Assembly (NCBI GenBank): GCA_017434885.1
Contig: JAFSGE010000033.1
Span: forward strand, 1-34,574
Direction: 5' to 3'
Source: Lachnospiraceae bacterium
GTDB lineage: Bacteria; Bacillota; Clostridia; Lachnospirales; Lachnospiraceae
DNA: 34,574 nt
In this document: piece after piece, positions 8,661 to 17,744 of the stretch
Layout of the letters: each line of letters starts with the position of its first letter
Position numbering within the stretch: the first letter of the stretch is position 1
Notes under the pieces: model-generated
The model's input: only the letters and a program-made list of their open reading frames with translations
What the model was told of the DNA's origin: nothing
Databases searched by the model: none
Position numbers and translations under genes: made by a program

Positions 8661-10895
8661 TTAATAACTGTCTATGGGGTCAAAATCAAATTGAACCGTC
8701 TCATTTTTTCTCTGCGCCTGTTCCCAAAACTCCTCCACCGCCTTACGCAGTTCATATAGGATTTCGGCGTCTTTGTATTTTAAGTATATCGCAAAGCGGT
8801 AAATATCATTAATTTTTCCTACAGTGGCTTTTGCCGGTCCGATAAGCTGTACCGTATTCTGTCCCGCATTTGATATCTGTTCTCGCAGTACCGCTGCAAT
8901 CTGCTCCGCAAGTTCAATGCCTGCCCGCTCTTCCTTTGCCGTAATTAAAATAGCAAGCATATGAGCTGCAGGCGGATACCCTGCCAACTCACGGTAGAGA
9001 ATTTCTTCTTCATAAAAGGCCTCGTAATCCTGCTCGGATGCACGTAAAACACTATAATGTTCCGGCCTGTATGTCTGAATTACCGCTTCTCCTTCCCTCT
9101 TACCTCTGCCGGCTCTGCCCGCCGCCTGGGTCAGCAGCTGAAAGGTTCTCTCCGCACACCGGTAATCACTATCGTTTAAGGAAAGGTCTGCCGCAAGCAC
9201 CCCCACCAATGTCACCTTGGGGAAATCATGCCCTTTTACTATCATCTGGGTTCCCACCAAAATATCTGCCTGCTCCTCTGAAAAGGCAGATAAGATTTCT
9301 TCATAGCTGTCTTTCTTCTTGGTAGTATCCTTATCCATCCTAAGAACGCGGGCCTGTGGAAATCTTTGATGAATCTGTTCTTCTATTTGTTGTGTCCCTG
9401 CTTTAAATCCAAGAATATACGGTGAGGAACAAGACGGACACTTTGTCACCTGCGCCGTCTCGTATCCGCAGTAATGACATACCATTCTGCCACCCTTATG
9501 TTGTGACAGTGATACATCACAATGGGGACATTTCATCACATAACCGCAGGAACGGCAGGAAATAAATCCTGCATATCCTCTTCTGTTCAAAAACAAGATA
9601 ATCTGTTCTTTTTTGGCAAGTCTATCTTCCATCAGTTCCTGTAATTTTCTGCTGAATATGGAACGGTTACCGCTTCTTAGTTCTTCCCGCAAATCTACCA
9701 CACTTGTATTTGCCAGACTTCCTCCCGTCAAACGCTCCGTAAGACGGAATAATTGGTATTTTCCTTCTTTTGCCCTGTAATAAGATTCCAAAGAAGGTGT
9801 TGCCGAACCGAGTACTAATGAAGCCCCTTTTATTTCTGTCAGGTATTCTGCTACTTCCCTTGCATGATATCTGGGCGTCATCTCACTTTTATAACTGCCC
9901 TCATGTTCTTCGTCTATGACAACTAATCCTAAATTTGGAAAAGGAACAAACAATGCAGAACGGGGACCGATAATCACATCAATTTCCCCTCTTTTTGCCC
10001 TTTCACACTGGTCATATTTTTCCCCCGCAGTAAGCGTGGAATTCATCACCGAGACCCTGTCTCCGAATCTTTTGTAAAATCGAAGCAAGGTCTGATAGGT
10101 CAATGCAATTTCCGGAATTAATACAATACACTGCTTCCCTTGTTTAATGACCTCTTCTATCAGAGACAGATACACTTGTGTCTTTCCGCTTCCCGTTATC
10201 CCATGAATGAGATAAGTTTTGCGGATTCCCTTTGTGTAATCCGCAAGGATACTGTCACAAATATGCGCCTGTGCATCACTTAGCGTTTTCTTCTCTTCTT
10301 CTCCGTCCATAGGCTTTACCGGATTGCGGTAATAGCTCTCAGACTCAATCTGAATCAGTTCCTGATTTTGCAGACTCTTTAATGTAGCTGCTGCCACATG
10401 AAGCTTTCCGCTCACCAGTTCATAAGGAAGTACCGGTTCCGTAAGAAGCTCTGACAAAACTCTTACCTTGGCATGCTGCTTTTTCCGCAAAGCCTCACCG
10501 TAAGCACTTCGTATCACTTCAAGGTCTGCTTTCCTTACAATTTTTTTCTTTTCCTTCTGTTTGAATACCTGCTTTACCGGAAGCACTGTTTTTAAGGCGG
10601 CTATCATGGTGCAGCCATAAGTCTTCTTAATCCATGCTGCCAGCTTCACCGCATCTGCCTCTACGGAAACACCGTCCTTTACGATACAGCCTATTTCCTT
10701 CATCTTCTCCGGCGGAAATTCTGCTTTTTCCGTCCGCTCCAGTACATATCCTGTCCGCAAACGGTTACCCGCGCCAAAGGGAACCTGCACGCACATCCCT
10801 TCTTCCAGAACAGACTTCATCGCTTCCGGTATTTTGTACTGGAATGTTTTATCTACTTTTTCATGTGAAATATCAATAATGATATTGGCATACAT
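8661..10895 (-). CDS. priA: Primosomal protein N' (replication restart helicase PriA)
   Basis: A 3'-to-5' DNA helicase that reloads the replisome at stalled forks. The 744 residues hold the N-terminal 3'-DNA-binding domain, Walker A GITGSGKT (232-239), Walker B DEEH (328-331), a zinc-binding insert with four C-x2-C pairs (CRSC, CPHC, CHYC, CPSC), and the C-terminal helicase motifs including QAAGRAGR. Length is normal. ATG 10895 is two bases after the murE stop, so it is translated with murE. Confidence 0.96.
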   Translation of the reverse strand: MYANIIIDISHEKVDKTFQYKIPEAMKSVLEEGMCVQVPFGAGNRLRTGYVLERTEKAEFPPEKMKEIGCIVKDGVSVEADAVKLAAWIKKTYGCTMIAALKTVLPVKQVFKQKEKKKIVRKADLEVIRSAYGEALRKKQHAKVRVLSELLTEPVLPYELVSGKLHVAAATLKSLQNQELIQIESESYYRNPVKPMDGEEEKKTLSDAQAHICDSILADYTKGIRKTYLIHGITGSGKTQVYLSLIEEVIKQGKQCIVLIPEIALTYQTLLRFYKRFGDRVSVMNSTLTAGEKYDQCERAKRGEIDVIIGPRSALFVPFPNLGLVVIDEEHEGSYKSEMTPRYHAREVAEYLTEIKGASLVLGSATPSLESYYRAKEGKYQLFRLTERLTGGSLANTSVVDLREELRSGNRSIFSRKLQELMEDRLAKKEQIILFLNRRGYAGFISCRSCGYVMKCPHCDVSLSQHKGGRMVCHYCGYETAQVTKCPSCSSPYILGFKAGTQQIEEQIHQRFPQARVLRMDKDTTKKKDSYEEILSAFSEEQADILVGTQMIVKGHDFPKVTLVGVLAADLSLNDSDYRCAERTFQLLTQAAGRAGRGKREGEAVIQTYRPEHYSVLRASEQDYEAFYEEEILYRELAGYPPAAHMLAILITAKEERAGIELAEQIAAVLREQISNAGQNTVQLIGPAKATVGKINDIYRFAIYLKYKDAEILYELRKAVEEFWEQAQRKNETVQFDFDPIDSY

Positions 10896-10897
10896 TC

Positions 10898-12370
10898 TTA
10901 AGCACGTCTCTCTTCCAAAATCTCTGCAATCAGTACTCTTTCATCCATAGGATATTTTACACCTTTGATTTCCTGATAATCTTCATGACCTTTTCCCGCA
11001 AGGACAATAATATCCCCCGGCTGACCATTCTCTATGGCATAAGCAATTGCTTCTTTCCTGTCACAGATTTCAACAAAAGCTCCGTTTGTTTTTTGCATTC
11101 CGGTTTTGATATCCGCCATAATTTCAAGCGGTTCCTCAAATCTGGGATTGTCGGATGTAATAATGGTCAAATCTGCCAGTCTTCCGCTCACCTCGCCCAT
11201 CTCGAACCGGCGTAGCTTAGAGCGGTTGCCTCCGCAACCAAACACACATACCAGACGGTTCGGGTGATATTCTTTTAAAGTAGAAAGAAGGCTTTCAAGA
11301 CTCATGGCATTATGGGCATAATCAATTAAAAGCGTAAAGTCATCAGATACCGGCACCATTTCAATTCTGCCTTTTACATGAGCCTTTAAAAGTGCATCCT
11401 GTACTTTTTTCTCTTCCACCTGGAAATGACGGCATACCGCAATCGCAGTAAGTGCATTATATACACTGAATCTTCCCGGCGTGGGTACTTCTACCCGGTA
11501 ATCCAGTTTGCCTTTTACCTGAAAATCAATTCCCAGTTCTCCCGGTTTATTTACCAGCTTCAAATCCTCTGCATAAAGGTCAGCCGTTTTATCAAAACCA
11601 TAGGTTTCCAGTTCGCAGGTATGGCCTTCAAGCACTGCCTTTGCATGAGGGTCATCTATGTTTACAATGCCCAAGCGGCACTGTTTAAACAAAAGCCCCT
11701 TACACATCTGATATTCTTCAAAATCCGCATGTTCATTGGGTCCGATGTGGTCAGGCGATAAATTGGTAAAAATACCGATTTCAAAGGTAAATCCCTGGGT
11801 TCTGTGAAGCTTTAATCCCTGGGAAGCTACTTCCATTACCACAATTTCACAGCCTGCGTCTGCCATTTTACGGAAATACTGCTGTAACAGGAAGGATTCC
11901 GGTGTGGTATTGCTTGCCGGAATATGTTCTTCACCTATCACGGTTTCAATGGTTCCGATTAATCCCACCTTATATCCCGCGCTTTCCAAAATCGATTTCA
12001 CAAGATAAGTAGTGGTGGTTTTTCCCTTTGTTCCCGTAATACCGATGACCTTCATCTCATCCGCAGGATGACCAAAATACGCTGCTGCAATAAAAGCCAT
12101 TGCATATCTGGTATCTTTTACTTTTATCACAGTCACATCACAACCGGCAGGAAGCTCTACCTCCTTCTGCACTACCAATACAGCCGCACCTTTCTCTGCT
12201 GCTTCAACTGCATAATCATGACCGTCAGATACGTAACCGCAGATACAGATAAACAGACAATCCTTTGTAATCTTCCTGGAGTCATATACAACTTCACTGA
12301 TTGCTCTCTCTTCGCTGCCTGCTATACATTCATATTCTAATTCTTTTAATAATTCTTTACATATAAACAT
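10898..12370 (-). CDS. murE: UDP-MurNAc-tripeptide ligase MurE (meso-DAP type)
   Basis: Cytosolic ATP-dependent ligase adding the third amino acid to UDP-MurNAc-L-Ala-D-Glu. The Mur-ligase ATP motif GTKGKTTT lies near residue 117, and DNPR (in TSDNPRFEEP) is the motif that selects meso-diaminopimelate rather than lysine. I start the protein at ATG 12370 (490 residues), which has GGGGGA 7 bases upstream; the longer frame starting at 12406 lies inside the probable promoter. It is the first gene of the murE-priA-def-fmt-rsgA run. Confidence 0.94.
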   Translation of the reverse strand: MFICKELLKELEYECIAGSEERAISEVVYDSRKITKDCLFICICGYVSDGHDYAVEAAEKGAAVLVVQKEVELPAGCDVTVIKVKDTRYAMAFIAAAYFGHPADEMKVIGITGTKGKTTTTYLVKSILESAGYKVGLIGTIETVIGEEHIPASNTTPESFLLQQYFRKMADAGCEIVVMEVASQGLKLHRTQGFTFEIGIFTNLSPDHIGPNEHADFEEYQMCKGLLFKQCRLGIVNIDDPHAKAVLEGHTCELETYGFDKTADLYAEDLKLVNKPGELGIDFQVKGKLDYRVEVPTPGRFSVYNALTAIAVCRHFQVEEKKVQDALLKAHVKGRIEMVPVSDDFTLLIDYAHNAMSLESLLSTLKEYHPNRLVCVFGCGGNRSKLRRFEMGEVSGRLADLTIITSDNPRFEEPLEIMADIKTGMQKTNGAFVEICDRKEAIAYAIENGQPGDIIVLAGKGHEDYQEIKGVKYPMDERVLIAEILEERRA

Positions 12371-12396
12371 GGTTACATCCCCCGTTTCCATATAAT

Positions 12397-12425
12397 AAGA
12401 TAGCACGGATGCGTACTTTTTTCAA
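12397..12425 (-). promoter_or_regulatory. Probable sigma-A promoter for murE and the downstream run
   Basis: On the minus strand TTGAAA (12420-12425) is separated by exactly 17 bases from TATCTT (12397-12402). Transcription would begin near 12390, leaving a leader of roughly 20 bases before the murE ATG at 12370. The -10 box matches the consensus at only four of six positions. No other obvious promoter is seen between pfkB and murE. Confidence 0.5.
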
Positions 12426-12601
12426 CTTTCCGTATACAGAATCCGCCCATACAATATATGTTTGCAAGTTTTTTTGATATGATTTATTTTTTGTTAATCA
12501 GATTTTAGATTTTTATAAGGAAGTGGACACAATTTGTACACATTTTTGCTTTAATATAAGTATCAAGATAGTTGAACAACTCACTATCTCCCCCCTCATA
12601 A

Positions 12602-12641
12602 GAAAGCGAAGCCTCCGGCATCCCCCGGAGGCTTTTGCTTT
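12602..12641 (-). terminator. Hairpin after pfkB
   Basis: AAGCCTCCGG (12609-12618) pairs perfectly with 12625-12634, and the flanking GAAAGC/GCTTTC (12602-12607 and 12636-12641) extend the stem across a small internal loop. It begins 12 bases after the pfkB stop (12653). The strand leaving it on the minus side has few T residues; the plus-strand side has TTTTGCTTT. It is a likely terminator or 3'-end stabiliser for recJ-pfkB. Confidence 0.65.
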
Positions 12642-12652
12642 CCACCCATATC

Positions 12653-13579
12653 TTAATATGTTTCAACCTCAATCTTCTGATACAATTCCTCTGCCACATC
12701 CTTCGGAATCACTGCGCTCTCCATCGTCGTTGCATTTGCTGCGGAAATTGCCACAGCTCTTTTTAAACATTCTTCCATGGAATCGCCCTTCATCAGAGAC
12801 ATTGCAAAGGATGCCACCACGCTGTCACCGCAGGCTACCGTATTCACCGCTTTCACCAAAGGAGCCTTGGCATACAGCGCCTCATTTTCATGCACATACA
12901 AAAGCCCCTTACTTCCCATGGAAACCATCACATGTGAAATACCGTGTTTCACAAAACTATCGGCTACTGTCAATATTTCTTCCCTGTCATTTATCTTTTT
13001 GCCAATCAGTCCTTCCAGCTCCTTTAGATTCGGTTTTACCATAAAAGACTTTGCGGATATCCCGGCCTTCAAAGCCTCTCCGCTACTGTCCAGCAAAACT
13101 TTTACTCCTGCCTTATCTGCCATCTTTGTCAATACAGCATAAACATTCTCCGGCACACCCTTGGGAATGCTGCCCGATAAAATCACAAGTTCACATTTTC
13201 CCAGAATTTCCTGATACTCCGCGTAAAACGCTTCCAGTTCCTCCTTGGAAATAACCGGTCCCGGCTCAAGGAGCTCCGTTACATAACCATCCTCAGATAT
13301 CACATTCAGATTACACCTGGTATCCTGTCCTATTTCCGTAAAACGGCACTCCACTCCCATACCGGCAAGCTGCTCTTTGATAAATCTCCCTGTATATCCG
13401 CCCAGAAATCCGAGAGCTGTTACTTCATACTCATACTGACGCAGAATTTTAGTCACATTCACACCTTTTCCGCCTGCAATATTAGCGATACTGTCCATAC
13501 GGTTTACCTGTCCCGGTATCATTCTTGCCGCTTTCGCAGTTTTATCAATTGCCGGATTTAACGTTACTGTTGCTATCAT
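12653..13579 (-). CDS. PfkB-family sugar kinase (1-phosphofructokinase/LacC type)
   Basis: The 308-residue ribokinase-fold protein begins MIATVTLNPAIDKT, typical of the FruK/LacC branch, which phosphorylates fructose 1-phosphate or tagatose 6-phosphate. It has the first signature GGKGVNVTKIL and the second region NTVACGDSVVASFA, where the catalytic Asp is kept but the usual GAGD anion-hole glycines read ACGD. ATG 13579 has AAGGAG 8 bases upstream, and the recJ stop is 12 bases away, so the two are co-transcribed. No PTS transporter or sugar regulator gene is nearby, so the substrate is uncertain. Confidence 0.85.
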   Translation of the reverse strand: MIATVTLNPAIDKTAKAARMIPGQVNRMDSIANIAGGKGVNVTKILRQYEYEVTALGFLGGYTGRFIKEQLAGMGVECRFTEIGQDTRCNLNVISEDGYVTELLEPGPVISKEELEAFYAEYQEILGKCELVILSGSIPKGVPENVYAVLTKMADKAGVKVLLDSSGEALKAGISAKSFMVKPNLKELEGLIGKKINDREEILTVADSFVKHGISHVMVSMGSKGLLYVHENEALYAKAPLVKAVNTVACGDSVVASFAMSLMKGDSMEECLKRAVAISAANATTMESAVIPKDVAEELYQKIEVETY

Positions 13580-13590
13580 ACTTTTGCTCC

Positions 13591-15372
13591 TTAACAATAA
13601 TGCTGCATCACAATCTGCACACTTTCGCGCCCTGCAAAATAATTCAAGTCAGGATAGTATGCCATTGTAATATACATTTCTTCACTCATATTTCGGTTTT
13701 GATATAACGCATCTACTGCCGGTTGTCCAAATCTTTCGTGCAAAAAATCATGCCACTTTTCCATGTCCCCAAAGAAAATCATTTCATAACTTCTTCCCGT
13801 TTCATCGGCAATAGTATACTTCCCTACATTCTTGTTCTTCCCCAAAATTCTGCCGCTTATTAATCTTACATTTTTCTGTGCAAACAGCGGTTTTTTATTT
13901 CCCACGCCAAAGGGTTCCAACAGAGAAAGCTCCTTGATAAAATCCCTGTTTGCGTAGGATAAAGGCATAGGCACATCAATGTGAACAATTTCTTCAAAAT
14001 CTTCTTCGGTCAATTTACAGCTTTCATTTATCCTTTTGCGGAACAAATTCATTTCTTCTTCTCCTGCAAAAGAAAGTCCTGCTGCCATCTTATGACCGCC
14101 GTATTTACTGAAAAGTTCCTTGCATGCTGTCATTTCCTCATACATATCATATGCTTCAATGGAACGTCCGCTTCCTTTGATTCCCTCTTCTCCTTTTGTC
14201 AGCACAAAAGCCGGTTTCCCGAATTTTTCCCGGACCTTCCCTGCAATGATTCCGGCAAGACTCTCATGACACTCCGGCAAATAAACTACCAGAACTTTAT
14301 CTTTTTGCAAATTGCTTTCTTCCACCATGGAAACTGCCGCTGCCACACCATCCTCCGTCATCTTTTTACGGCTGTCATTTAAAGTTTTTAAATCTTCCGC
14401 AATCGTAACCGCTTCCTGCCATTTATCAGTTTCAAACAGACTAAGTGCCCTTGCGGCTGTATCAAGACGACCTGTGGCATTTAGGCATGGACCAAGTATA
14501 AAGCCTGCATGATAGGGTGTGATTTCCTTTTCTTCTATTCCGTTCGCCTTAAGAAGTGCGCGGAGTCCCAAATTGGAAGTTTTCAACATGCCTGCAAGTC
14601 CATATTTAACAATGATACGATTTTCATCCATAAGTTCCATCACATCGCATACCGTTGCAAGTGCCGCAAAGGGAAGCAGTTCATTCAAAATCTGCTCTGT
14701 CTCCTGCTTCGATCTGCCGCTTTTCTCATGCAATGCTAAAACCAGCTTCAGTGCCACCACTGCGCCGCAAATCCCTTTAAACGGATACGGGCAGTCCTCT
14801 CTTTTCGGGTCAACCACTGCTGCTGCCTTGGGCAAAATATAACAGCGTCCATTCTCCGTTTCTTCATAGGGTACCTCATGATGGTCCGTTACCACCACCG
14901 TCATATTCTTTTCTCCTGCCATTGCAATCTGGGAAGCCGCTGCAATCCCGTTATCGCAGGTCACAATCGTATCTATACCGTCCTGATATGCATCTTCAAT
15001 CAGACTGTCATTCAGGCCATATCCGTCTTTTATTCTATGCGGAATCACTCTGTCCACACATGCATTTAATTTTTTCAGTCCCAAAAGCAAGATATAAGTA
15101 GAACAGATACCGTCTACATCATAGTCGCCGATAATTCTGATGGGCAATTTCTTCTCTATCTTTTCCTGCAGAATCCGGGTAGCCTTATCTATATCTTTCA
15201 ATAAAAAGGGACTATGTAAATCCTCCGGCGTACCCTGCAGAAACTTTCTGATATCCTCATCAGACGTAACATCCCTGTTTCGCATAATTCTGGCAAGCAC
15301 CGGTGTAATTCCGTAATCCTGCGCTATTTTATTAAAATCTGCCTTTTTAGCGGCAATCATCCATTTCGCCAT
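13591..15372 (-). CDS. recJ: Single-stranded-DNA-specific exonuclease RecJ
   Basis: A 5'-to-3' single-strand DNA exonuclease for recombination and mismatch repair. The 593 residues have the DHH phosphoesterase motifs DYDVDG (83-88), TCDNG (138-142) and DHH (163-165), the DHHA1 motif GGHKMAAGLSF, and a C-terminal OB-fold, making it a standard-length Firmicute RecJ. ATG 15372 has GGAG about 6 bases upstream. It starts only 16 bases past the hairpin that follows secDF, with no visible promoter between. Confidence 0.95.
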   Translation of the reverse strand: MAKWMIAAKKADFNKIAQDYGITPVLARIMRNRDVTSDEDIRKFLQGTPEDLHSPFLLKDIDKATRILQEKIEKKLPIRIIGDYDVDGICSTYILLLGLKKLNACVDRVIPHRIKDGYGLNDSLIEDAYQDGIDTIVTCDNGIAAASQIAMAGEKNMTVVVTDHHEVPYEETENGRCYILPKAAAVVDPKREDCPYPFKGICGAVVALKLVLALHEKSGRSKQETEQILNELLPFAALATVCDVMELMDENRIIVKYGLAGMLKTSNLGLRALLKANGIEEKEITPYHAGFILGPCLNATGRLDTAARALSLFETDKWQEAVTIAEDLKTLNDSRKKMTEDGVAAAVSMVEESNLQKDKVLVVYLPECHESLAGIIAGKVREKFGKPAFVLTKGEEGIKGSGRSIEAYDMYEEMTACKELFSKYGGHKMAAGLSFAGEEEMNLFRKRINESCKLTEEDFEEIVHIDVPMPLSYANRDFIKELSLLEPFGVGNKKPLFAQKNVRLISGRILGKNKNVGKYTIADETGRSYEMIFFGDMEKWHDFLHERFGQPAVDALYQNRNMSEEMYITMAYYPDLNYFAGRESVQIVMQHYC

Positions 15373-15387
15373 CTTTTACTCCATGCT

Positions 15388-15418
15388 AAAAAGCGCTCCG
15401 CATTTGCGGAGCACTTTT
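15388..15418 (-). terminator. Rho-independent terminator after secDF
   Basis: On the minus strand AAAAGTGCTCCGC is followed by a 4-base loop and GCGGAGCGCTTTT, a 13-bp stem with one G-U pair, then a run of five T (15388-15392). The A-tract on the other side makes it symmetrical. It ends the scfA-scfB-secDF unit; recJ begins 16 bases further on. Confidence 0.85.
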
Positions 15419-15424
15419 CATTTT

Positions 15425-17686
15425 TTAATCTTCTTCCACTCTCTGAGGAAATACCTTTCTCAGTACAAGCCACAATGCTCCTGCTACACAAACAGAAGAA
15501 TATGCACCACATACAATACCTGCCATGAGCGGTAATGCAAATTCTTTTACGGAAGATACTCCCAGCACGTATAATGCCGCTACCATTACAAATGTTGTAA
15601 ACGAAGTGAAAATACTTCTGGAAAGAGTCTGTGTAATACTTTTATTCACTACATCCTCCAAAGTATCCTTTCTTCTCATTTCAGCCACATTTTCACGGAT
15701 TCTGTCAAAAATAACAATAGTCGCATTAACCGAATAACCTACAATGGTAAGCATACACGCAATAAATGTAGTTCCCACAGACACCTTCACAACTGCATAG
15801 AATGCAAGTACTACGAGTACGTCATGAAGCAGCGCAATTACAGAACTTGCACCAAACCGGATGTCACTAAACCTAAACCAAATATATATCAGCATGCAAA
15901 GAGTTGCCACTGCAACTGCGATAATCGCATCCTTCTTCATTTCTCCGCTGACAGTAGAACTGATGGTTTCGGCAGTAATCTTATTTGCATCCACTGCAAA
16001 ATTGTCTGCCATCACCTTATTAAACTCTTCTCTCTCCTCAACAGAAAGGGAACGTGTCTTGAAAATCACTTCATTTGTTCCGTCAATCTTCTGGGTTTGC
16101 ACATTTCCGTCTCCGGTAATCTCTTCAATTAAAGGTACTACCTTTGCATCAATATCTGCAAGAGACATATCTTCGTTAAAGGTTACATTAGAGGAAGTAC
16201 CTCCCACAAATTCAAGACTGTAATTTAACACCGCTCCTGTCTGCGCTTTGTTAATTCCCATAAACACAAATCCTGCCACCACAAGTGCGATGGAAATACT
16301 GAAAAATACTGCCTTCTTGGAAACAAATGAAATTGCCGTTCTTTCTTTTGCAATTCCGTAAAGCTTTACATCTTTAAGGCCCAGTGCAAATAACACTTTA
16401 ATCAAAATCTTGGTTACTACAAGTGCCGTAAACATGGAAAGTACAATACCTAAGGCTAACGTTGCAGCAAAGCCTTTAATCGGTCCTGTACCCATCATCC
16501 CAAGAACTGCTGCCGCAATTAACGTAGTAATGTTTCCATCCCAAATTGCCGATTGTGCCTTCTTGAAACCGGAGTCAATGGCTGATTTTACTGTTTTTCC
16601 GCTAGCAAGCTCTTCCTTGATTCTTGCAAAGATAATTACATTGGCATCTACCGCCATACCAATAGACAATATGATACCTGCAATACCCGGCAGTGTCAGC
16701 GTAATTTCAAATGCTGCCAGTAAAATAACAATCAATTCTACATACAATGCAAGTGCAAGAGAAGCTGCCAGACCTGATGCACGGTAAACTGCAATCATAA
16801 ACACAATAATAATTACAAATCCGATTGCTGCTGCCTTAACACTTGTAGAAATTGCTTCCTCACCAAGCTGAGCGCCTACTACCTTGGAATGTAATTCTTC
16901 CAACTCCAATTTCAAACCACCGATACGGATGGTAGACGCAAGCTGTTCTGCCTTTTCTCTGTCAAAATTTCCCGTAATCTGTGCATGTCCGTCTGTTAAT
17001 GCTGCTTTTACATTGGGAGCACTGATAATTTTTCCGTCATAATAGATTGCAAGAGTCTCGCCTTTTTGAAAGGCTCTCGTGGTTGCATCCGCAAACTTCT
17101 TGGTACCTTCTTCGGTCATCACAAGGTCTACACCGATTTCACTGTTACCCATGCTGTTGGTAAAGCTTGCTGCCTGTGCATCCTTTACATCAGTACCTGA
17201 TAACGCCGCACTTCCCTCTGCAATAATGGTATCAATATCCTTATACATGGTATAAACCACTTCTCCGTTTTCATCCCACATTCCAGCAGGGTCATAATTT
17301 AAATTTCCTTGTGAATCGGTCTGAGAAATAAAATACAGGGAGCCGGGTTTTCCAAGTTCCTCTAAAATCGCATTGGCATCGGAAACGCCGGGAATTTCAA
17401 TATTGATTCTGTCCGCACCCTCCTGATAAACCACTGATTCCGTACTATATGCTTCCACACGTTTCTGCATCTTGTAAATCGTGTCTGCCATATCTGCCGC
17501 ATCCGGTTCTTCCTCTCCTACTACCTGATAGGTAATGCTGACACCGCCTGCCAAGTCAAGTCCAAGCTTAATGCTGGATGCTGCACCTGCACCGTTTCCG
17601 TCAAGTCCTGCTACTGCCGTATACCCAAACACGCCAAGCAAAAGGGCAAATACCAGTAACACAACAACTGCTCTACTTTTTTTCAT
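15425..17686 (-). CDS. secDF: Protein translocase subunit SecDF (fused)
   Basis: Membrane part of the Sec export machine that uses the proton gradient to help pull proteins across. The 753-residue protein is a SecD-SecF fusion. The SecD half opens with a membrane segment (about 8-28), LGLDLAGG (about 41-48) and a periplasmic domain, then membrane helices with SIGMAVDANVIIF. The SecF half begins near residue 465 with its own helix, LEFVGGTS, and the motif GYSVNATIVIFDRIREN. ATG 17686 follows AAAGG by 8 bases; an in-frame TTG at 17764 would overlap scfB and is less likely. It lies 58 bases after scfB. Confidence 0.95.
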   Translation of the reverse strand: MKKSRAVVVLLVFALLLGVFGYTAVAGLDGNGAGAASSIKLGLDLAGGVSITYQVVGEEEPDAADMADTIYKMQKRVEAYSTESVVYQEGADRINIEIPGVSDANAILEELGKPGSLYFISQTDSQGNLNYDPAGMWDENGEVVYTMYKDIDTIIAEGSAALSGTDVKDAQAASFTNSMGNSEIGVDLVMTEEGTKKFADATTRAFQKGETLAIYYDGKIISAPNVKAALTDGHAQITGNFDREKAEQLASTIRIGGLKLELEELHSKVVGAQLGEEAISTSVKAAAIGFVIIIVFMIAVYRASGLAASLALALYVELIVILLAAFEITLTLPGIAGIILSIGMAVDANVIIFARIKEELASGKTVKSAIDSGFKKAQSAIWDGNITTLIAAAVLGMMGTGPIKGFAATLALGIVLSMFTALVVTKILIKVLFALGLKDVKLYGIAKERTAISFVSKKAVFFSISIALVVAGFVFMGINKAQTGAVLNYSLEFVGGTSSNVTFNEDMSLADIDAKVVPLIEEITGDGNVQTQKIDGTNEVIFKTRSLSVEEREEFNKVMADNFAVDANKITAETISSTVSGEMKKDAIIAVAVATLCMLIYIWFRFSDIRFGASSVIALLHDVLVVLAFYAVVKVSVGTTFIACMLTIVGYSVNATIVIFDRIRENVAEMRRKDTLEDVVNKSITQTLSRSIFTSFTTFVMVAALYVLGVSSVKEFALPLMAGIVCGAYSSVCVAGALWLVLRKVFPQRVEED

Positions 17687-17744
17687 TGCTAAACCTTTCC
17701 TTTCTTGCTGCCTGCTCTTATGCAGACCCAAAACCTTTGCAGCC

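Noticed and set aside
12566-12589. Small inverted repeat AGATAGT...ACTATCT
   Set aside because: Only a 7-bp stem with a 10-base loop and no T-tract; too weak to call a regulatory feature.
12505-12699. Minus-strand open frame of 64 codons after pfkB
   Set aside because: It overlaps the pfkB 3' end in another frame and the terminator hairpin, and lacks a ribosome-binding site.
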